Positions 46,978-59,520 of a stretch of DNA of 64,000 bases are shown piece after piece. The position numbers and the translations under genes are program-made. Positions within the stretch are counted from its first letter, which is position 1; every line of letters starts with the position of its first letter. Under the pieces are notes generated by a model. That model had not been told where the DNA came from, ran no database searches, and was given only the letters and a program-made list of their open reading frames with translations. Source of the stretch: Dasypus novemcinctus (taxonomy: Eukaryota > Chordata > Mammalia > Cingulata > Dasypodidae); the NCBI RefSeq assembly GCF_030445035.2, contig NW_026688628.1:1860001-1924000 (forward strand), in the 5' to 3' direction.

Positions 46978-48360
46978 GAGGTGGGGCAAGATGGCATCCA
47001 AGTGAGTACACCCTTGTCAACTCTCCTGCAATAAAACAGCCAAGTGGGGACAGAATTCTGCCAAGAGAGCTGTTTTGGAAATCCACAAGGCAGGATGTTT
47101 CTGGACATCAATCTGGAGAGAGTGCAACAAAAGGAGTGCTTGCTCAAGGTTTAAGTGTGGGTTTCTGACTGTTGAGCCCGAAGCTGTGGGAAATCTAAAC
47201 ACTTCCCCTAAGGCTGCTAGCCACAGCATTCCCTGAACACCCCTGGTTGCATGACAGTGTTCCCAAGCTTCTTGTTCCACATACCCATGATCCCCAAACT
47301 TGCATTCCCAGAAGTTCGCATTCCCCAAACTCTGTGTTTCCATAACCTGTGTTTCCTGACCCTGTGTTCCTCAAGCCCACATTCACCCAAGCCCACATTC
47401 CTGGAACCCAGCACCCCCCAAAACTCCAGCATTCCCCTTTCCCACCAGTATCAGACAAACTCTGAGAGTGGGAGGGTTCTGCTGTGGTGCAGAGGGGCCT
47501 GAGGAATGCAGATTCAATTGTCTAACACCTCCTGCCCCTTTTTTTAGTGGAGCATGCCAGCTGTCTTGGGGAGATGCTAGGAAGAGAGGAGAGTTGAATC
47601 TGCTGAGAGAGGCTGATTTATCTAAACACCCTGGGATAAGGGAAATTCCTCTGGGAGAAGGCAGATTAAGGCAATTAACTAGAACTGTGCACAAACCTAA
47701 GGTAGGGGAAAAGTAGGAAATGCTTGGTAGGCTTCCAATAACATATTTAGGGTTCCCAGCAAGGTGTGGGTGCTCTCTGTCAAAGAGACTAGGAGTCATT
47801 ATTTCCTGTGGTGATTTGGTTCACTAGGGTCCCATTTGAATCTCAGAAGGGAGCTCTCACATGGCCCTTCTGCTGCTCTGGGAGGGAGGGAAGTGAGGAA
47901 GGGAGAAGGGGGGAAGGATAGACTACTAAGCAGTTTATTCAATTGCAAAGATGACTCCTTGCTTGAAGCCTTGTCTGGTCCTTTTTCTTCATTTGTTTCA
48001 TTGACTTTCCTTCCTCTTTATCCCCCCACCACCTTTTATTTTTATTTTGCCTTTTTTCTTCCTTTTTTCCTTTTTTTTTCTTTTTTGTATTAGGTGTTGC
48101 AGGCAGTGCTTCCTGTTTGCTGTGCTTCCTCATCCTTGATTTCCTCTTTTCTGTGGGTACTGATTTTGGCTACCAACACTATTCCCCTTCCTTTACATCT
48201 TTCTATCTTCCATTTCTGTTGTTTCTCTTAAATTCCATCTCTCTTTGTTTAGCTCCAGATTTTTCTGAGTTTTTATTTCTAGCACCTTTATTCTGTTTTC
48301 TATCACTCTTTATGTTATTGTCCTTTCTTTTCTCTTTCCCTCTCCTAACAACACAGACCA
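46978..48360 (+). mobile_element. Isolated L1 5'UTR
   Basis: It begins with a typical L1 start (gaggtggggcaagatggc) and follows the 5'UTR of the L1 at 20006 block by block, including the pyrimidine tract at about 48000-48080. It stops near 48360, before ORF1. L1 copies normally lose the 5' end, so a fragment holding only the 5' end points to a later deletion or rearrangement. Confidence 0.85.
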
Positions 48361-49240
48361 GATCTGAACATAGTAATCAAGAGATTAGAATTTGTTATAG
48401 AACTGTGGAATTTACCAAGAATTCAGAATATATTGAAAAAGTGAAAAATACAAAAGAAAATGCGTTTTATTGAGATCTTGAGTGCTCCAATCACTAAAAA
48501 AGTTTCAGAAAGAAAGAATACAGTGAATAACAAAAAAGTCCAAATTAGAAGAAATAATGGGGGAGAAATTTCCAAAATGTAAGCTTGATATTTTTCACTT
48601 AAAATGACCAATATGTGCTACTTTGTAACATAAATAAAAATCAGTCCACCTGTAGATACATTGGAATGTATTTGCAGTCTATGAAGATTTATCTTATCTT
48701 TTTTTTTTTTTTACATCAAACACAGAGATAGGAATACCTACAAAGTACCAAAAGATTTTTTTTAAAATTTAAAAAGCTGGCTTTGGATTCAGGATTCAGG
48801 CAATGGAAAGAAACACTTAATTTCTAAGTAACATAGAAGGAGACAATGATGACAATGGGTGCATCTTAAATGCCAGAAGTAATACAGTGTGGGAATTGTC
48901 ACTTGTCTGTCACTAGCCCTTCCTCTCAATGAGGTTTGCATAAATTTCATATCCACTTTTGCTGTTGCTTAATTCGACTTTCCTCTATTCCCCTGCTGCT
49001 CTTGATACTGCCCTGTTTCCCACCTGCCCCTGTTCTGCTATCATGCATTTTGGAATTCAAGTGAAGTTGATATCCTGAAGTAGCTGCCCAATTTCAGACA
49101 AACATTTGCTCTACACCAGGTTTCTGATCGCCCAGATCGCCTTCTCTTTCCTTTTCCTTGACCATTTGTGCCTGCGTTCATCCTGCTTTAAACCACCCAT
49201 TGGACCCTGATGAAGGACATGACAATGACTTTCAGTAGAA
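48361..49240. other. No feature recognised
   Basis: Mixed sequence between the L1 5'UTR and an L2-like segment, with nothing identifiable. Confidence 0.35.
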
Positions 49241-49559
49241 ATACTTTAGTCCTAGGCCAACATTAAAACTCCTTCAAGTTCTGACCCAACCAAGCCCCTC
49301 TTTTCCTTTGCATGGGTCTCAAGAGTTAATAAAAATGTCTTCACAACCCATGTTATACAAATCCTTGGAGAGTCATCCTTAATTCAGTCATAAAATCTCA
49401 GTCATCTAATCTATTATCGATTCATCCTGCATTCATACAGTACTTTCCAAAGTCTAATTCACCATCTTGTGTTCTTTCTGTGTTTCTCTTCAACTACTCT
49501 TGCTCCTTCCTCATTCTTTCTTCACACAGCAGCTATGATAATCTTTCAGAAATGTAAAT

Positions 49560-49870
49560 TGCCTCACAATATCACCCTGCTAAAACAATTCAGTACCTCT
49601 CCATTTCTTTGGGTATAAATTTAATAGTTAACCTAACCAATAACACCCTGTCCTTCCTGCAATCTTGTCCCATCCTTCTCCCACTTCATTCCAGCACTTC
49701 AAATGGATGGGTCTTATTTCAGCTTTCCATCCACTCCAAGATATTTCTTAGAAGGATCTTTTGCATAAGCTTTCCATCAGCCTCAAGTATTTTTTACCTT
49801 TTTCATCTAGGTAATTCATGTTCATCCTTTCCAGCTCAGCTTAAATTTTCCAGAGTCTTTATCTGATTCC
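49560..49870 (+). mobile_element. L2-like fragment
   Basis: C/T-rich text with 'tccagctcagcttaaatttt' near 49830 resembles the 3' half of L2 elements. The left limit could extend to about 49250. Decayed. Confidence 0.5.
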
Positions 49871-49959
49871 ATTAAAAGAATAGTTAACTACTGTTATTTT
49901 CTTTTCAGGAAATTAATATTTAACCTCCCAACCTTAAGATTTTGAAGCAAATATAGTTA

Positions 49960-50310
49960 AGACATCACTAAAGTCTAAAGAAATCTGCTAATTTAATGTA
50001 ATCCCATCAATATTTTTTATTTTTCAGAAATAGAAAAGGTGAAAGTCAAATTTATATAGAATTACAAAATGTCCCAAATTTGTCAAAATCTCTTGAAAAA
50101 TAAGAACTAATTTGGAAGACTGAGAGTTACTAATTTCCATACCTTACAAATATACAGTCATGTAAAAATTTTGGACTGTTAGAGGGATAGATATTTAAAC
50201 CAATGCAATAGGATTGAAATTTCAGAAATTAACCCATGTTTCTATAGACAATTGATTTTAGACAAAGTTGCAAAATTTCTAAAGAAAAAGGTAACTACCT
50301 ACATAGGCAT
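49960..50310 (+). mobile_element. Ancient L1 ORF2 remnant
   Basis: The text is typical of the post-RT part of ORF2 in old L1s ('taatgtaatcccatcaat', 'ccaatgcaataggattga', 'caattgattttagacaaag'). No frame survives. Confidence 0.65.
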
Positions 50311-50314
50311 GGAT

Positions 50315-50511
50315 TTTATTTTTAATTCATTTTTAATACTTTTTTATTTTTAAACAAGCTTTTGATTGCCTAAATTTTACATAAAAATATAGGGGATTCT
50401 GAAACACCACATCTCCTTCCCCTCCCACATCTTCCCATATTAACAACAGCTTTCATCAGTGTGATACATTTGTTACAATTGATGAACACATTTTGAAGCA
50501 TTGCTACAATT
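50315..50511 (-). mobile_element. Short L1 3'-tail, antisense
   Basis: Complement of the last ~190 nt of an older-subfamily L1 3'UTR, with its tail on the left. It abuts the plus-strand L1 at 50512. Because that L1 has its own complete tail, this is a separate insertion and not an inversion of it. Confidence 0.75.
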
Positions 50512-53500
50512 GTGAGAGACAAAGAAGGATACTACATATTAGTGGAAGGGATATCTCTCAAGGAGAATGAACAATCATAAATATTTATGCTCCTAACAAA
50601 GGTGCCTCCAAATACATGAGGAAAACACTGGAAAAACTAAGAGAAAGAATAGATGCCTCTAAGATTATAATGGGAGATTTTAATACACCACTATCAACTT
50701 TGGACAGAACATCTCAAAACAGAATCACTAAAGAAACAAAATATTTGAACAGTATATTAGAGGAGCTGGATCTAATAGACATATACAGATCATTACACGA
50801 GAATACAGCAGGATACATATTTTTCTCAAGTGCACATGAATCATTCTCCAAGACAGACCATATGCTAGGCCACAAAGAAAGGCTTAATGAATTCAGAAAG
50901 ATTGAAATCATACAAAATCATTTCTCTGACCACAGTGGAGTGAAGCTGGAAATCTGAAAGGGCCAGAGGCCCATATTTCACACCAAGATATGGAAATTAA
51001 ACAGCACACTCTTAGAAAACAGTGGGTAAAAGAGGAAATCTCAAAAGAACTTAATAACTACCTTGAAACTAATGATAATGATAACACAACATACCAAAAT
51101 TTATGGGATGCAGCAAAAGCAGTACTGATGGAAATTTATACCCATAAATTCATACATCAAAAAAGAAGAAAGAGCAAAAATTGAAGAACTAACTGCATAT
51201 TTGGAGGAATTAGATAACAACAACAAAGTAACCCCACAGGAAGAAGAAAGAAAGAACAAAGATAAGGGTAGAACTAAATGAAATAGAAAATAAGAAAGCA
51301 CTTGAATAGATAAAAAAGACCAAGAACTGGTTCTTTGAGAAGATCAATAAAAATGACAAACCCTTAGCTAGACTAAGAAAGAGAAAAAGAGAGAAGAAGC
51401 AAATACACAAAATAAGAAATGACAAAGGAGATATCACCAATGGCCCCACAGAAATAAAGACTATCATAAGAGGATACTTTGAAAAACTATATTCCAACAA
51501 AAATGACAATTCAGAGGAAATGGAGAAATTCATAGAAACACATAAGCAGCCTATACTGATGAAAGAAGAATTTGGTGATCTCAACAAACCAATCACAAGT
51601 AAAGAGATAGAATCAGTCATTAAAAATCTCCCAACTAAGAAGAGCCCAGGGCCAGAGGGCTTCACAGGTGAATTCTACAAAAGATTCGAGAAAGAACTAA
51701 CACCAATCTTGCTAAAACTCTTCCAAAAAACCAAAACAGAAGGAACATTTTAGAACTCATTCTATGATGCCAACAATACCCTAGTACCAAAGACAAACAA
51801 AGACACCACAAGAAGGAAAATTACAGATCAAATTCTCTAATGAACCTACACACAAAATTACTCAACAAAATACTTGCTAACCCTATTCAACAACACATTA
51901 AACGAATTATACACCATGACCAAGTGGGATTCATTCCAGGTATGCAAGGATGGTTCAACATAAGAAAATCAATCAATGTAATACACCATATAAACAGATT
52001 GAATGAAAAAAATGACATGATCATATCTATAGATGCAGAAAAAGCATTTGACAAAATACAGCACCCTCTCATGATAAAAACACTCCAAAAGATTGGAATA
52101 CAAGGAAATTTTTTGAACATGATAAAAAGTATATATGAAACCCCATAGTCAACATCGTTTGCAATGGTGAAGTCCTAAAATCCTTCCCTCTAAGATCAGG
52201 AAAAAGACAAGGATGCCCACTATCACCTCTTCTATTGAACATTGTCTTAGAAGGACTTGCTCAAGGACTGAGGCAAGAACCAAGAAAAAAAGGCATTCAA
52301 ATTTGAAAGGAAGAAGTCAAAATTTCAATATTTGCAGATGACATGATCCTATACATAGAAAACTCTGAGAGGTCTACAACAAAGCTTCTAGAACTCATAA
52401 ATGAGTTTAGTATAGTCGCAGGTTGTAAGATCAATGAGCAAAAATCAGTAGCATTTCTGTACACCAATAAAGAGCAAACTCAGGAGGAAATCAAGAAACA
52501 AATACCATTTACAATAGACAATTAAAAAATCAAATACCTAGGAATAAATTTAACTAAAGAGGTAAAGAACTTATACACAGAGAACTACACAAGATTGTTC
52601 AAGGAAATCAAAGAAAACCTAAGTAAATGGAAGAATATTCCCTGTTCATGGATAGGAGACTGAATATTATTAAGATGTCTATCCTACCAAAACTGATCTA
52701 CACATTCAATACAATCCCAATAAAAATCAACACAGCATTTTTTAAGGAACTAGGAAAACTATCTATGAAATTTATTTGGCAAGGAAAGAGGCCCTGAATA
52801 GCCAAAGAGTTTTTGAAAAAGAAAAATGAAATTGGAGGAATCACACTACCTGACTTCAAAACATACTACCAAGCTACAGTAGTGAAAACAGCATGGTATT
52901 GGCATAAGGAGAGACACACAGACCAATGAAACCAAACTGAAAGTTTGACATAGATCCTCATATATAGCCATATAATATTTGATGAAGCCACCATTCCCTC
53001 TAACTGGGAGAGAATGGCCTATTCAACAAATGGTGCCTGGAGAACTGGATATCCATATGTAAAAGAATGAAAGAGGATTAACATTTCACACCTTATACAA
53101 AGATCAACTCAAGATGGATCAAAGACCTAAATATAAGAGTCAAGTAATAGGAAATGGCTTCATGAACTTCACACCAAAAGCATGAGGAGCAAAAGAACAA
53201 ATAGATAACTGGGGCTTCCTCAAAATTAAAGCCTTCTGCACCTCAAAGGAGTTTGTCAAGAAAGTAAAAAGCGAGCCTATACAATGGGAGAAAATATTTG
53301 GTAACCATATATTGGATAGGAGACTTATAACTTGCATATATAAAGAACACCTGTATCTTGAAAATAAAAAGATAAACAACCCATTTAAAAAATGGGGGAA
53401 AGGTTTAAACAGACACTTCTTCAAAGAAGAAATACAAATGGCTAAAAAGCACATGAAAAAATGCTCCAACTCTCTAGCTATCAGGGAAATGCAAATCAAA

Positions 53501-54000
53501 ACTACAATGAGATACCATCTTGCTCCCATAAGATTGGCAGCTATGAAACAAACAAAAGAATACAAATGCTGGAGAGGATGTGGAGGAATGGGAACACTCA
53601 TCCACTGCTGGTGGGAATGCAGAAGGATCCAACCATTCTGGAGGACAGTTTGGCTGTTTCTCAAAAACTATCCATAGATTTGCCATATGACTCAGCAATT
53701 CCACTGCTGGGTATATACCCAGCAGAACTGAAAACAAGGACACAAACCGATAGATGCACACCAATGTTCATAGCAGCATTGTTCACTATCACCAAAAGTT
53801 GGAATCAACCCAAATGCCCATCAACAGATGAGTGGATCAATAAAATGTGGTATATACACACAACGGAATACTACTTGGCTGTAAGAACAAACATACTACA
53901 AACACATGTGATAACATGGATGAATCTTGAGAACCTTATGTTGAGTGAAGCAACCCAGACATTGAAGGACAAATACTACATGACCTCAATGATATGAAAT
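50512..54000 (+). pseudogene. L1 ORF2 (endonuclease, reverse transcriptase), frameshifted
   Basis: The endonuclease part shows INIYAPNKG (split by a stop near 50578), IIMGDFNTPLSTLDR (about 50670) and FSDHSGVKLEI (about 50930). The reverse transcriptase shows [13 protein letters not shown] (about 52030) and the catalytic FADDMILY (about 52331-52355). The C-terminal region includes TEYYLAVRTN, NLENLMLSEATQTLKDKYY and a stop just before 54001. Several indels break the frame. It starts about 100 residues into a standard L1 ORF2. Confidence 0.92.
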
Positions 54001-56380
54001 AAACAAGCTGCCCTAGATAGCAAGAGACTGAACGATAGGCTTACAGGAAATCGGAGGGTGGAGGAAGGATGTGAGCCGATGTCTGCAGGGGTGGAATTTA
54101 AGACGAGATGGTGTTAAGTATGAACACAAAGAAGAGAAAGAAGGGGGGCAAGGGGTTGCCTTTGGTTGGGGCTTTGTGGGTTTGAGGGTGGCTGGGGAGG
54201 GACGGGTGGGTAACACTGCGCAAAAGTGGGGGGAGGGAGGGGTAGCATACGAAAACAGGAGAGGGTCAGGTGTTGGTGGAGAGTAAAATGCCGAGAAAAT
54301 CATATCAAAATATAATAAAGAGGGTTACCTGTTTAGAATGCTCGGTGGGGAGGGTCTGATGAAGGACGGGCTCCTGGGGAATGTCTAAATGCTCATTCTG
54401 CCAGAGTGGGTGACACCATGGGGTAGAAACCCAAGTAGTGAGAGTGGGGGTGGACCCACATCCTGGGGAGGACTAATGCCATCAAATAGAGGGAACTGTA
54501 TCCCTCGAGAGAAAGGGTGGCTCCCAGGGCATTGGGGCAGTTGAGCAAGTTAGGCCCTGAACACTATTCCATCGATCTCTGGAAGTGGCTCCTCGGGAAA
54601 TGGAGGTTGGCTGTCACTGTGGGCACCAAGGTGGAAGGGAAAATGGACGTTAAATGTGTGGAACCAAGGTATATGGGGGGTAAGAGAGGAGTTTCGTGAG
54701 AGTACACAAGGATGGATATAAAACATGTAATATTACACCATAACATATAGGAGATGACAGACTGATAATGTAAACCATAATGTAAAACATAGGATAACTA
54801 AGAATGTAAAAAACTGTGTATCCTCAAGTATGCACCACAATGTAAGCACAGATGTCACCTTGTTAGAAAGCTATTGTCTCAGACTCTGTACATCACGTTA
54901 AGTAAATATGATGTGAATAAGGTGTAAGAGTATCGATGTGGAAGGGAAAAGGTTTTGTGGTGGTTGTATGGGAGTACTGTATATTATATATATGCATTGC
55001 TGTGGTCTAGGACTCCTGTGAAGAGAAGCTCAATAATTAGGGGGAAAAAAAGAAAAGAAAAGAAAAGAAAAAGATAGGATGTAGAATTTTTTTCCATGCC
55101 AAAATTTGGAATCAACCCAAATGTCCATCAACAGATGAATGGATAAATAAAATGTGGTATATACATACAATGGAATACTACTCAGCTTTAAGAACAAATA
55201 CACTACAAACACACGTGATAACATGGATGAATCTTGAGAAGCTTATGTTTAGTGAAGCAACCCAGGCATTGAAGGACAAATACTACATGACATCAATAAT
55301 ATGAAATAAGTAAACACAATATGCCTCGGAGAGCTAGAGACTGGATGATAGGCTTACAGGAAATCGTGGGGTAGAAGAAGGATGTAAGCTGACATCTACA
55401 TGGATGAAATCTATGATAAGCTGGAGGTAAATATGTGTACCTGGAAGGGATAAAATTGGGGCATAGGGTTAACTTTGGGTGGGGCATTGTGGGCTTGAGG
55501 GGGGCTAGGGATGGGCGGATGGGTAATATTGCCAAGAAATTAGGGGGAGGTTGGGGCAACATACGAACATAGGAGATTGTCAGGTATTTAGTTGAGAGTA
55601 TAATGCTGAGAAAACCTTTTCAAAAATATAATAAGGAAAGTTACCTATTTAAGATACTTAAAGGGGATAATCTGATGCAGGACAGACTCCTAGGGAATAT
55701 GTGAATTCTCATTTTGCCAGAGAGGGTTATATCATTGGGTAGAGACCCATATAATGAGAGTGAAGGTATACCCACATCCTGGGGAGGACTGATGCCATCA
55801 AATAGAGGGAACTGTATCTCTCAAGAGAAATGTTGGCTCCCAGGGCATTAGGGCAGTTGAGCATGTCTAGCCCTCAACACTGTTGCAAGTATCTCTGAAC
55901 ATGGCTCTTCAAGAAATGAAGATTGACTGTCACTGTAGGCCCCAAGGGGAGGGGGAAATAGGTATTGAATAGATGGAACCAACGTAACTGTGAGGGCAAT
56001 AGAGTACGGAAGGATGGATATAAGACATGTAAAATTACACCAAAAATATATAGGGGCTGATAGGCTAAAATGTAAACCATAATGTAAAACATAAGATAAC
56101 TAAAAATTTAGAAAATCATATAGCCTAAAGTATAAACCACAAAGTAAACACAAATGTTACCTTGTTTGAAAACTATTGTCTCAATATCTGTACATCAGTT
56201 TCAGTAAATATGGTACGAATATGTTAAAAGATTTTTGCTGTGGCAGGGAAAAGGTTTTATGTTGGATATGTGGGAGTACTGCATATTGTATATATGAATT
56301 ACTGTGACCTAAAACTCTTGTGAAGATAAGCTTAATAATTAGAAGAAAGAAAAGAAAAAGATAAGATGTAGAATTTTTCC
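53794..56380 (+). repeat. Tandem repeat of ~1.3 kb inside the L1 (2 copies)
   Basis: Each unit starts at the 'ttggaatcaaccc' site of ORF2 and ends after an A/G-rich run at 'gatgtagaattttt'. Copy 1 is 53794-55100 and copy 2 is 55101-56380. The copies differ at many positions, in the 3'UTR more than in the ORF2 end, so the duplication is either old or joins two different L1 subfamilies. Confidence 0.8.
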
Positions 56381-58145
56381 AAATTAATATGCATTCTCTA
56401 TCTAACCTTTAAACTCATTGCTATATTCCATTTTACTATTAAGGGAACCTGGCAATATACTGGGCTTCACTTTTCAGGAAGTTTTGGATCACAGAGAGGT
56501 TCAACAATGGCAGCAGAGGAATGGTGGTATGGTATGTTATTGACAGGGGACATATGGTTCACAGGGAGTTCTACAGGGCATATATGTTTGGATATTTTCT
56601 TAGTGGAAACAATTAAAAACAACAACTGAGGGAGTGCTGAATTCCTAGCCAGGGGAGCTCTATCATAGTCCCTAAGGGAACAGCAACAATCCCCCAAGTG
56701 CAACGGCAAAGACCAAAAAGTAATGAAGTTCCAACAATGAGCTCCTGATACTAATGACTATGCTTGTGAGCCTGTGCACCTGAAATAAGAGCAAGGCCTA
56801 GAGCAGTAGTGTGCCTAAGAGTTACCTCCTGAGAGCCTCCACGTTGCTCAAATGTGGCAAGTCTCAAAGCCAAACTCAGCATATACATGCATTGCCTTCC
56901 CCACCAGTGTGGGACATGACTCCTGGAGATGAGCCTCCCTGTTGCCGAGGGATCACTATCAAGTACTAGCTGATGACGTAACTAGACAATGACCTTGAAT
57001 AAATGGTTCAACTCGGACCAGCAGAATATCCCTGTCTACATATAATAACAGGAGTTAAAAATGCCTTTTGACCTAAATCAAGGGGGAATTGGAAAGGACA
57101 AATGAGTTTATATGGTTATGAGTCTCTAAAAAAGAGCTCTCTAAAGTTTATATGGCTATCAGTCTCTAAAAAAGTTATCAGAGGGGTTGTCGTTATGCAC
57201 ACCTGAGCAGAGTCTCAGAGACAGATAAAGTAGATACAACCCCAGGTATTGGTTCTTCTGAGGGCTACAAAGACCCACAGGTCTTATGGTCATGGCAGAT
57301 GAAGTTCAGTGCAATGTCAGTTGGCCCTTCTTTGGAGTTTGTGTTTCTGTGTGATAGAGCTGGACTCAGATGTGATCTCTTTTCACAAGCCTTTCCTGTT
57401 ACTTTATTAGAATTGTAGTTGGTGCTGGGGTTTAAGATATATCTAGGGTATCTGAATCTCTGGACTGACCATGTGATAGTCAGACCCTGAGCCTCAACAG
57501 ACTTCAGCTCCTACACTCTGGTTTATTGGACTTACCCCACTCAGCTAACATGGAGGTGAAGAATGTCAACCACCACGCCATGGAGCCAAGAATGTCTACA
57601 ACTGAAAGCAGGAGAATTGCATCCAACATCCATGTGGAACCTAAGCCCTCTGTTGTCATAGATGTGGAATGGACTCAACCAATCTAAGGTCCATAGGATG
57701 GAGGAATAGAATATGGATTAGAGTGGACCTACTGATATACTATTCATGAACTATTGTGGTTAGTATTCAAAGAAAATGTGGCACTGGTGTGGAAAAAAGA
57801 GGCCATGGTGGCTACTGGGTGTGGGGAATGGGAGGAGAGATGAGATGTGGAGGCATTTTCGGGATTTGGAGTTGTCCTGGGTGGTGCTGCAGGGACAATC
57901 ACTGGACATTGTAGATCCTCCCATGGCCCACTGGGTGGAACGTGGGAGAGTGTGGGCTATGATGTGGACCATTGACCATAAGGTGCAGCGATGCTCAGAG
58001 ATGTATTCACCAAATGCAATGAATGTGTCATGATGATGGAGGAGAATTTTGCTATAGGGGGAGTAGTGGGGTTAGGGGGATGGGGGGTACATGTGGACCT
58101 CATATTTTTTTAATGTAATATATTAACAAATGCATTTAAAAAAAT

Positions 58146-58747
58146 AAAACACAAAGCAAAACAAACCCCATTTACCTTTCTCTCTTGATATCCATTTGGC
58201 CCTTTGTGTTTTGAGTATTGTTGAAATTCAGTGTTTCCTGATACTGGTTTGGCCCTTGTTGTCTACCATCAGTTTTCCCTCAGGAAATAGCTGAGGTGTG
58301 AACAAAGTGGAGGGTGACACAGAAGGAGGGTTGCTGAGGTTGTTGGTGCTGGGGGTAGGAAATGGACGTGACAGTGGAGGAGAGCTTGCTATTGCAGATA
58401 GAGCTGCTGGTTGAGAAAGGGCACTTGGTAGGAGAAGCAAGGACTTTCCAACAGTGGGAAATGGAGCCAGAGACCCAACCCTGGAGGGCTCTTCAGGATC
58501 AGCTGAGTGGCAGACGGAAACAATAGCCAATTCTCCTCCACTCCCGGCCACCCACAGGATTAACCGTCCCTGCTCCTCTGCTAGGTGCTTGCATGTGACC
58601 AAGGAGCCATGTGTGACTCTTCAAGCAGAAGCATGTAAGCACCCATGGCCAGGAGCTCCAGAGACTTGACACTGAAAGGACCACAGCCTGATTGTTGACC
58701 CTCCCTCTACCTGGGTTCCTGAGACTGGACTGAGCAGAGCCTCCCTG

Positions 58748-58748
<1 letters not shown>
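58146..58748 (-). other. Coding-like stretch of unknown origin
   Basis: The minus strand is open from 58602 to about 58228 with a protein-like composition (proline/serine/leucine-rich, including ALSQPAALSAIASSPPLSRP and STLFTPQLFPEGKLMVDNKG). After a one-base shift at about 58240 the reading continues plausibly (QYQETLNFNNTQNTKGQMDI). This could be a fragment of a processed pseudogene. I do not recognise the parent and it may be chance. Confidence 0.3.

Positions 58749-58779
<31 letters not shown>
58749..58779. repeat. (CA)n microsatellite
   Basis: About 15 uninterrupted CA dinucleotides. Confidence 0.97.
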
Positions 58780-58781
<2 letters not shown>

Positions 58782-58984
58782 TGGCATGGGAAGTCTATCT
58801 TTACTTTTAGCCACTGTCTCAGTTTGCCAGGGTTAGTCTTACAATGCCCCAGAACCACTCATTTAAGCCCCCAGGTTGAAGGTTCTAGCATGCGCATCTC
58901 TGACAATGACCAGATTAGGAAGGAAAGGCTTGGCCCTGTGGACCCAATCCTTAGCAAAAGGGCACTGACCATCACTAGCCAAAG

Positions 58985-59275
58985 CCAATTAGTCTATGGG
59001 GTGTAGCAGTGCTCCTAAATGTATTCACCAAATACAATGAATGTGCCACCTTAATGAAAGAGGTTGTTGATGTGGGAGGAGTGGAGTGAGGGGGGTGGGG
59101 GTATATGGGAACCTCATATTTTTTGAATGTAACATTTTTTGTGATCTATGTATCTTTAAAAAATACAACTAAAAAATTGATGGGGGTGGAGTGTGGAGTA
59201 TATGGGAACCTCTTATGTTTTTTAATGTAAAGTTTTGTGTGATCTATTAACTTTAAAAAAAGATAATTAGAGAAT
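58985..59275 (+). mobile_element. L1 3' end with duplicated tail
   Basis: The distal L1 3'UTR (58985-59160) ends in 'gatctatgtatctttaaaaa'. After a short linker (aatacaactaaaaaattgat) a second copy of the terminal ~100 nt follows, with G-rich block, 'gggaacctcttatg' and 'gatctattaacttt' plus A-run. The linker matches that of the antisense copy at 17830-18320. Confidence 0.85.
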
Positions 59276-59309
59276 TAAAAATTAAAAACAAAACAGTAAT
59301 TAGAGCTCC

Positions 59310-59520
59310 ACCGACCCAGGGCTTACCGTGAGCCACTGTATGCAGCAGACTAAGTACATTCATTCTCATAAGTGGCGATGAGGTCGGTTCTGTTTGATCT
59401 GTCCTAGAATGGCAAAGTGAGACAGAGAGGCTGTGACTTGTGAAGGCTCCACAGGTAGTCACCATAGAGCTGATACTTCGACCCAGGACTGCTCAGCCTG
59501 GGCTGCTAACCAACACACTG
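59310..59520 (+). mobile_element. MIR SINE remnant
   Basis: Order and wording of MIR: 'cattcattctcataa', 'aatggcaaagtgagacagag', 'aggctgtgacttgtgaaggc', 'gacccaggactg'. Diverged, as expected for a mammalian-wide SINE. Confidence 0.75.

Larger units (their letters stand above)
50512..58145 (+). mobile_element. 5'-truncated L1 with an internal tandem duplication
   Basis: The element begins within the ORF2 endonuclease domain, continues through the reverse transcriptase to the ORF2 end at about 54000, and has the extended 3'UTR with the G-rich terminal block (58057-58088) and A-rich end. The ORF2 end plus proximal 3'UTR occur twice (53794-55100 and 55101-56380). No ORF1 or 5'UTR is attached. 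The isolated 5'UTR at 46978 could belong to the same original copy, but other repeats separate them. Confidence 0.88.

Noticed and set aside
53140-53664. 174-residue minus-strand ORF
   Set aside because: Antisense shadow of the L1 ORF2 C-terminal region, which reads clearly on the plus strand.
50315-58145. Twin-primed inversion of the L1 at 50512
   Set aside because: The antisense tail at 50315-50511 duplicates, rather than complements, the tail already present at 58 kb, so it is a separate insertion.
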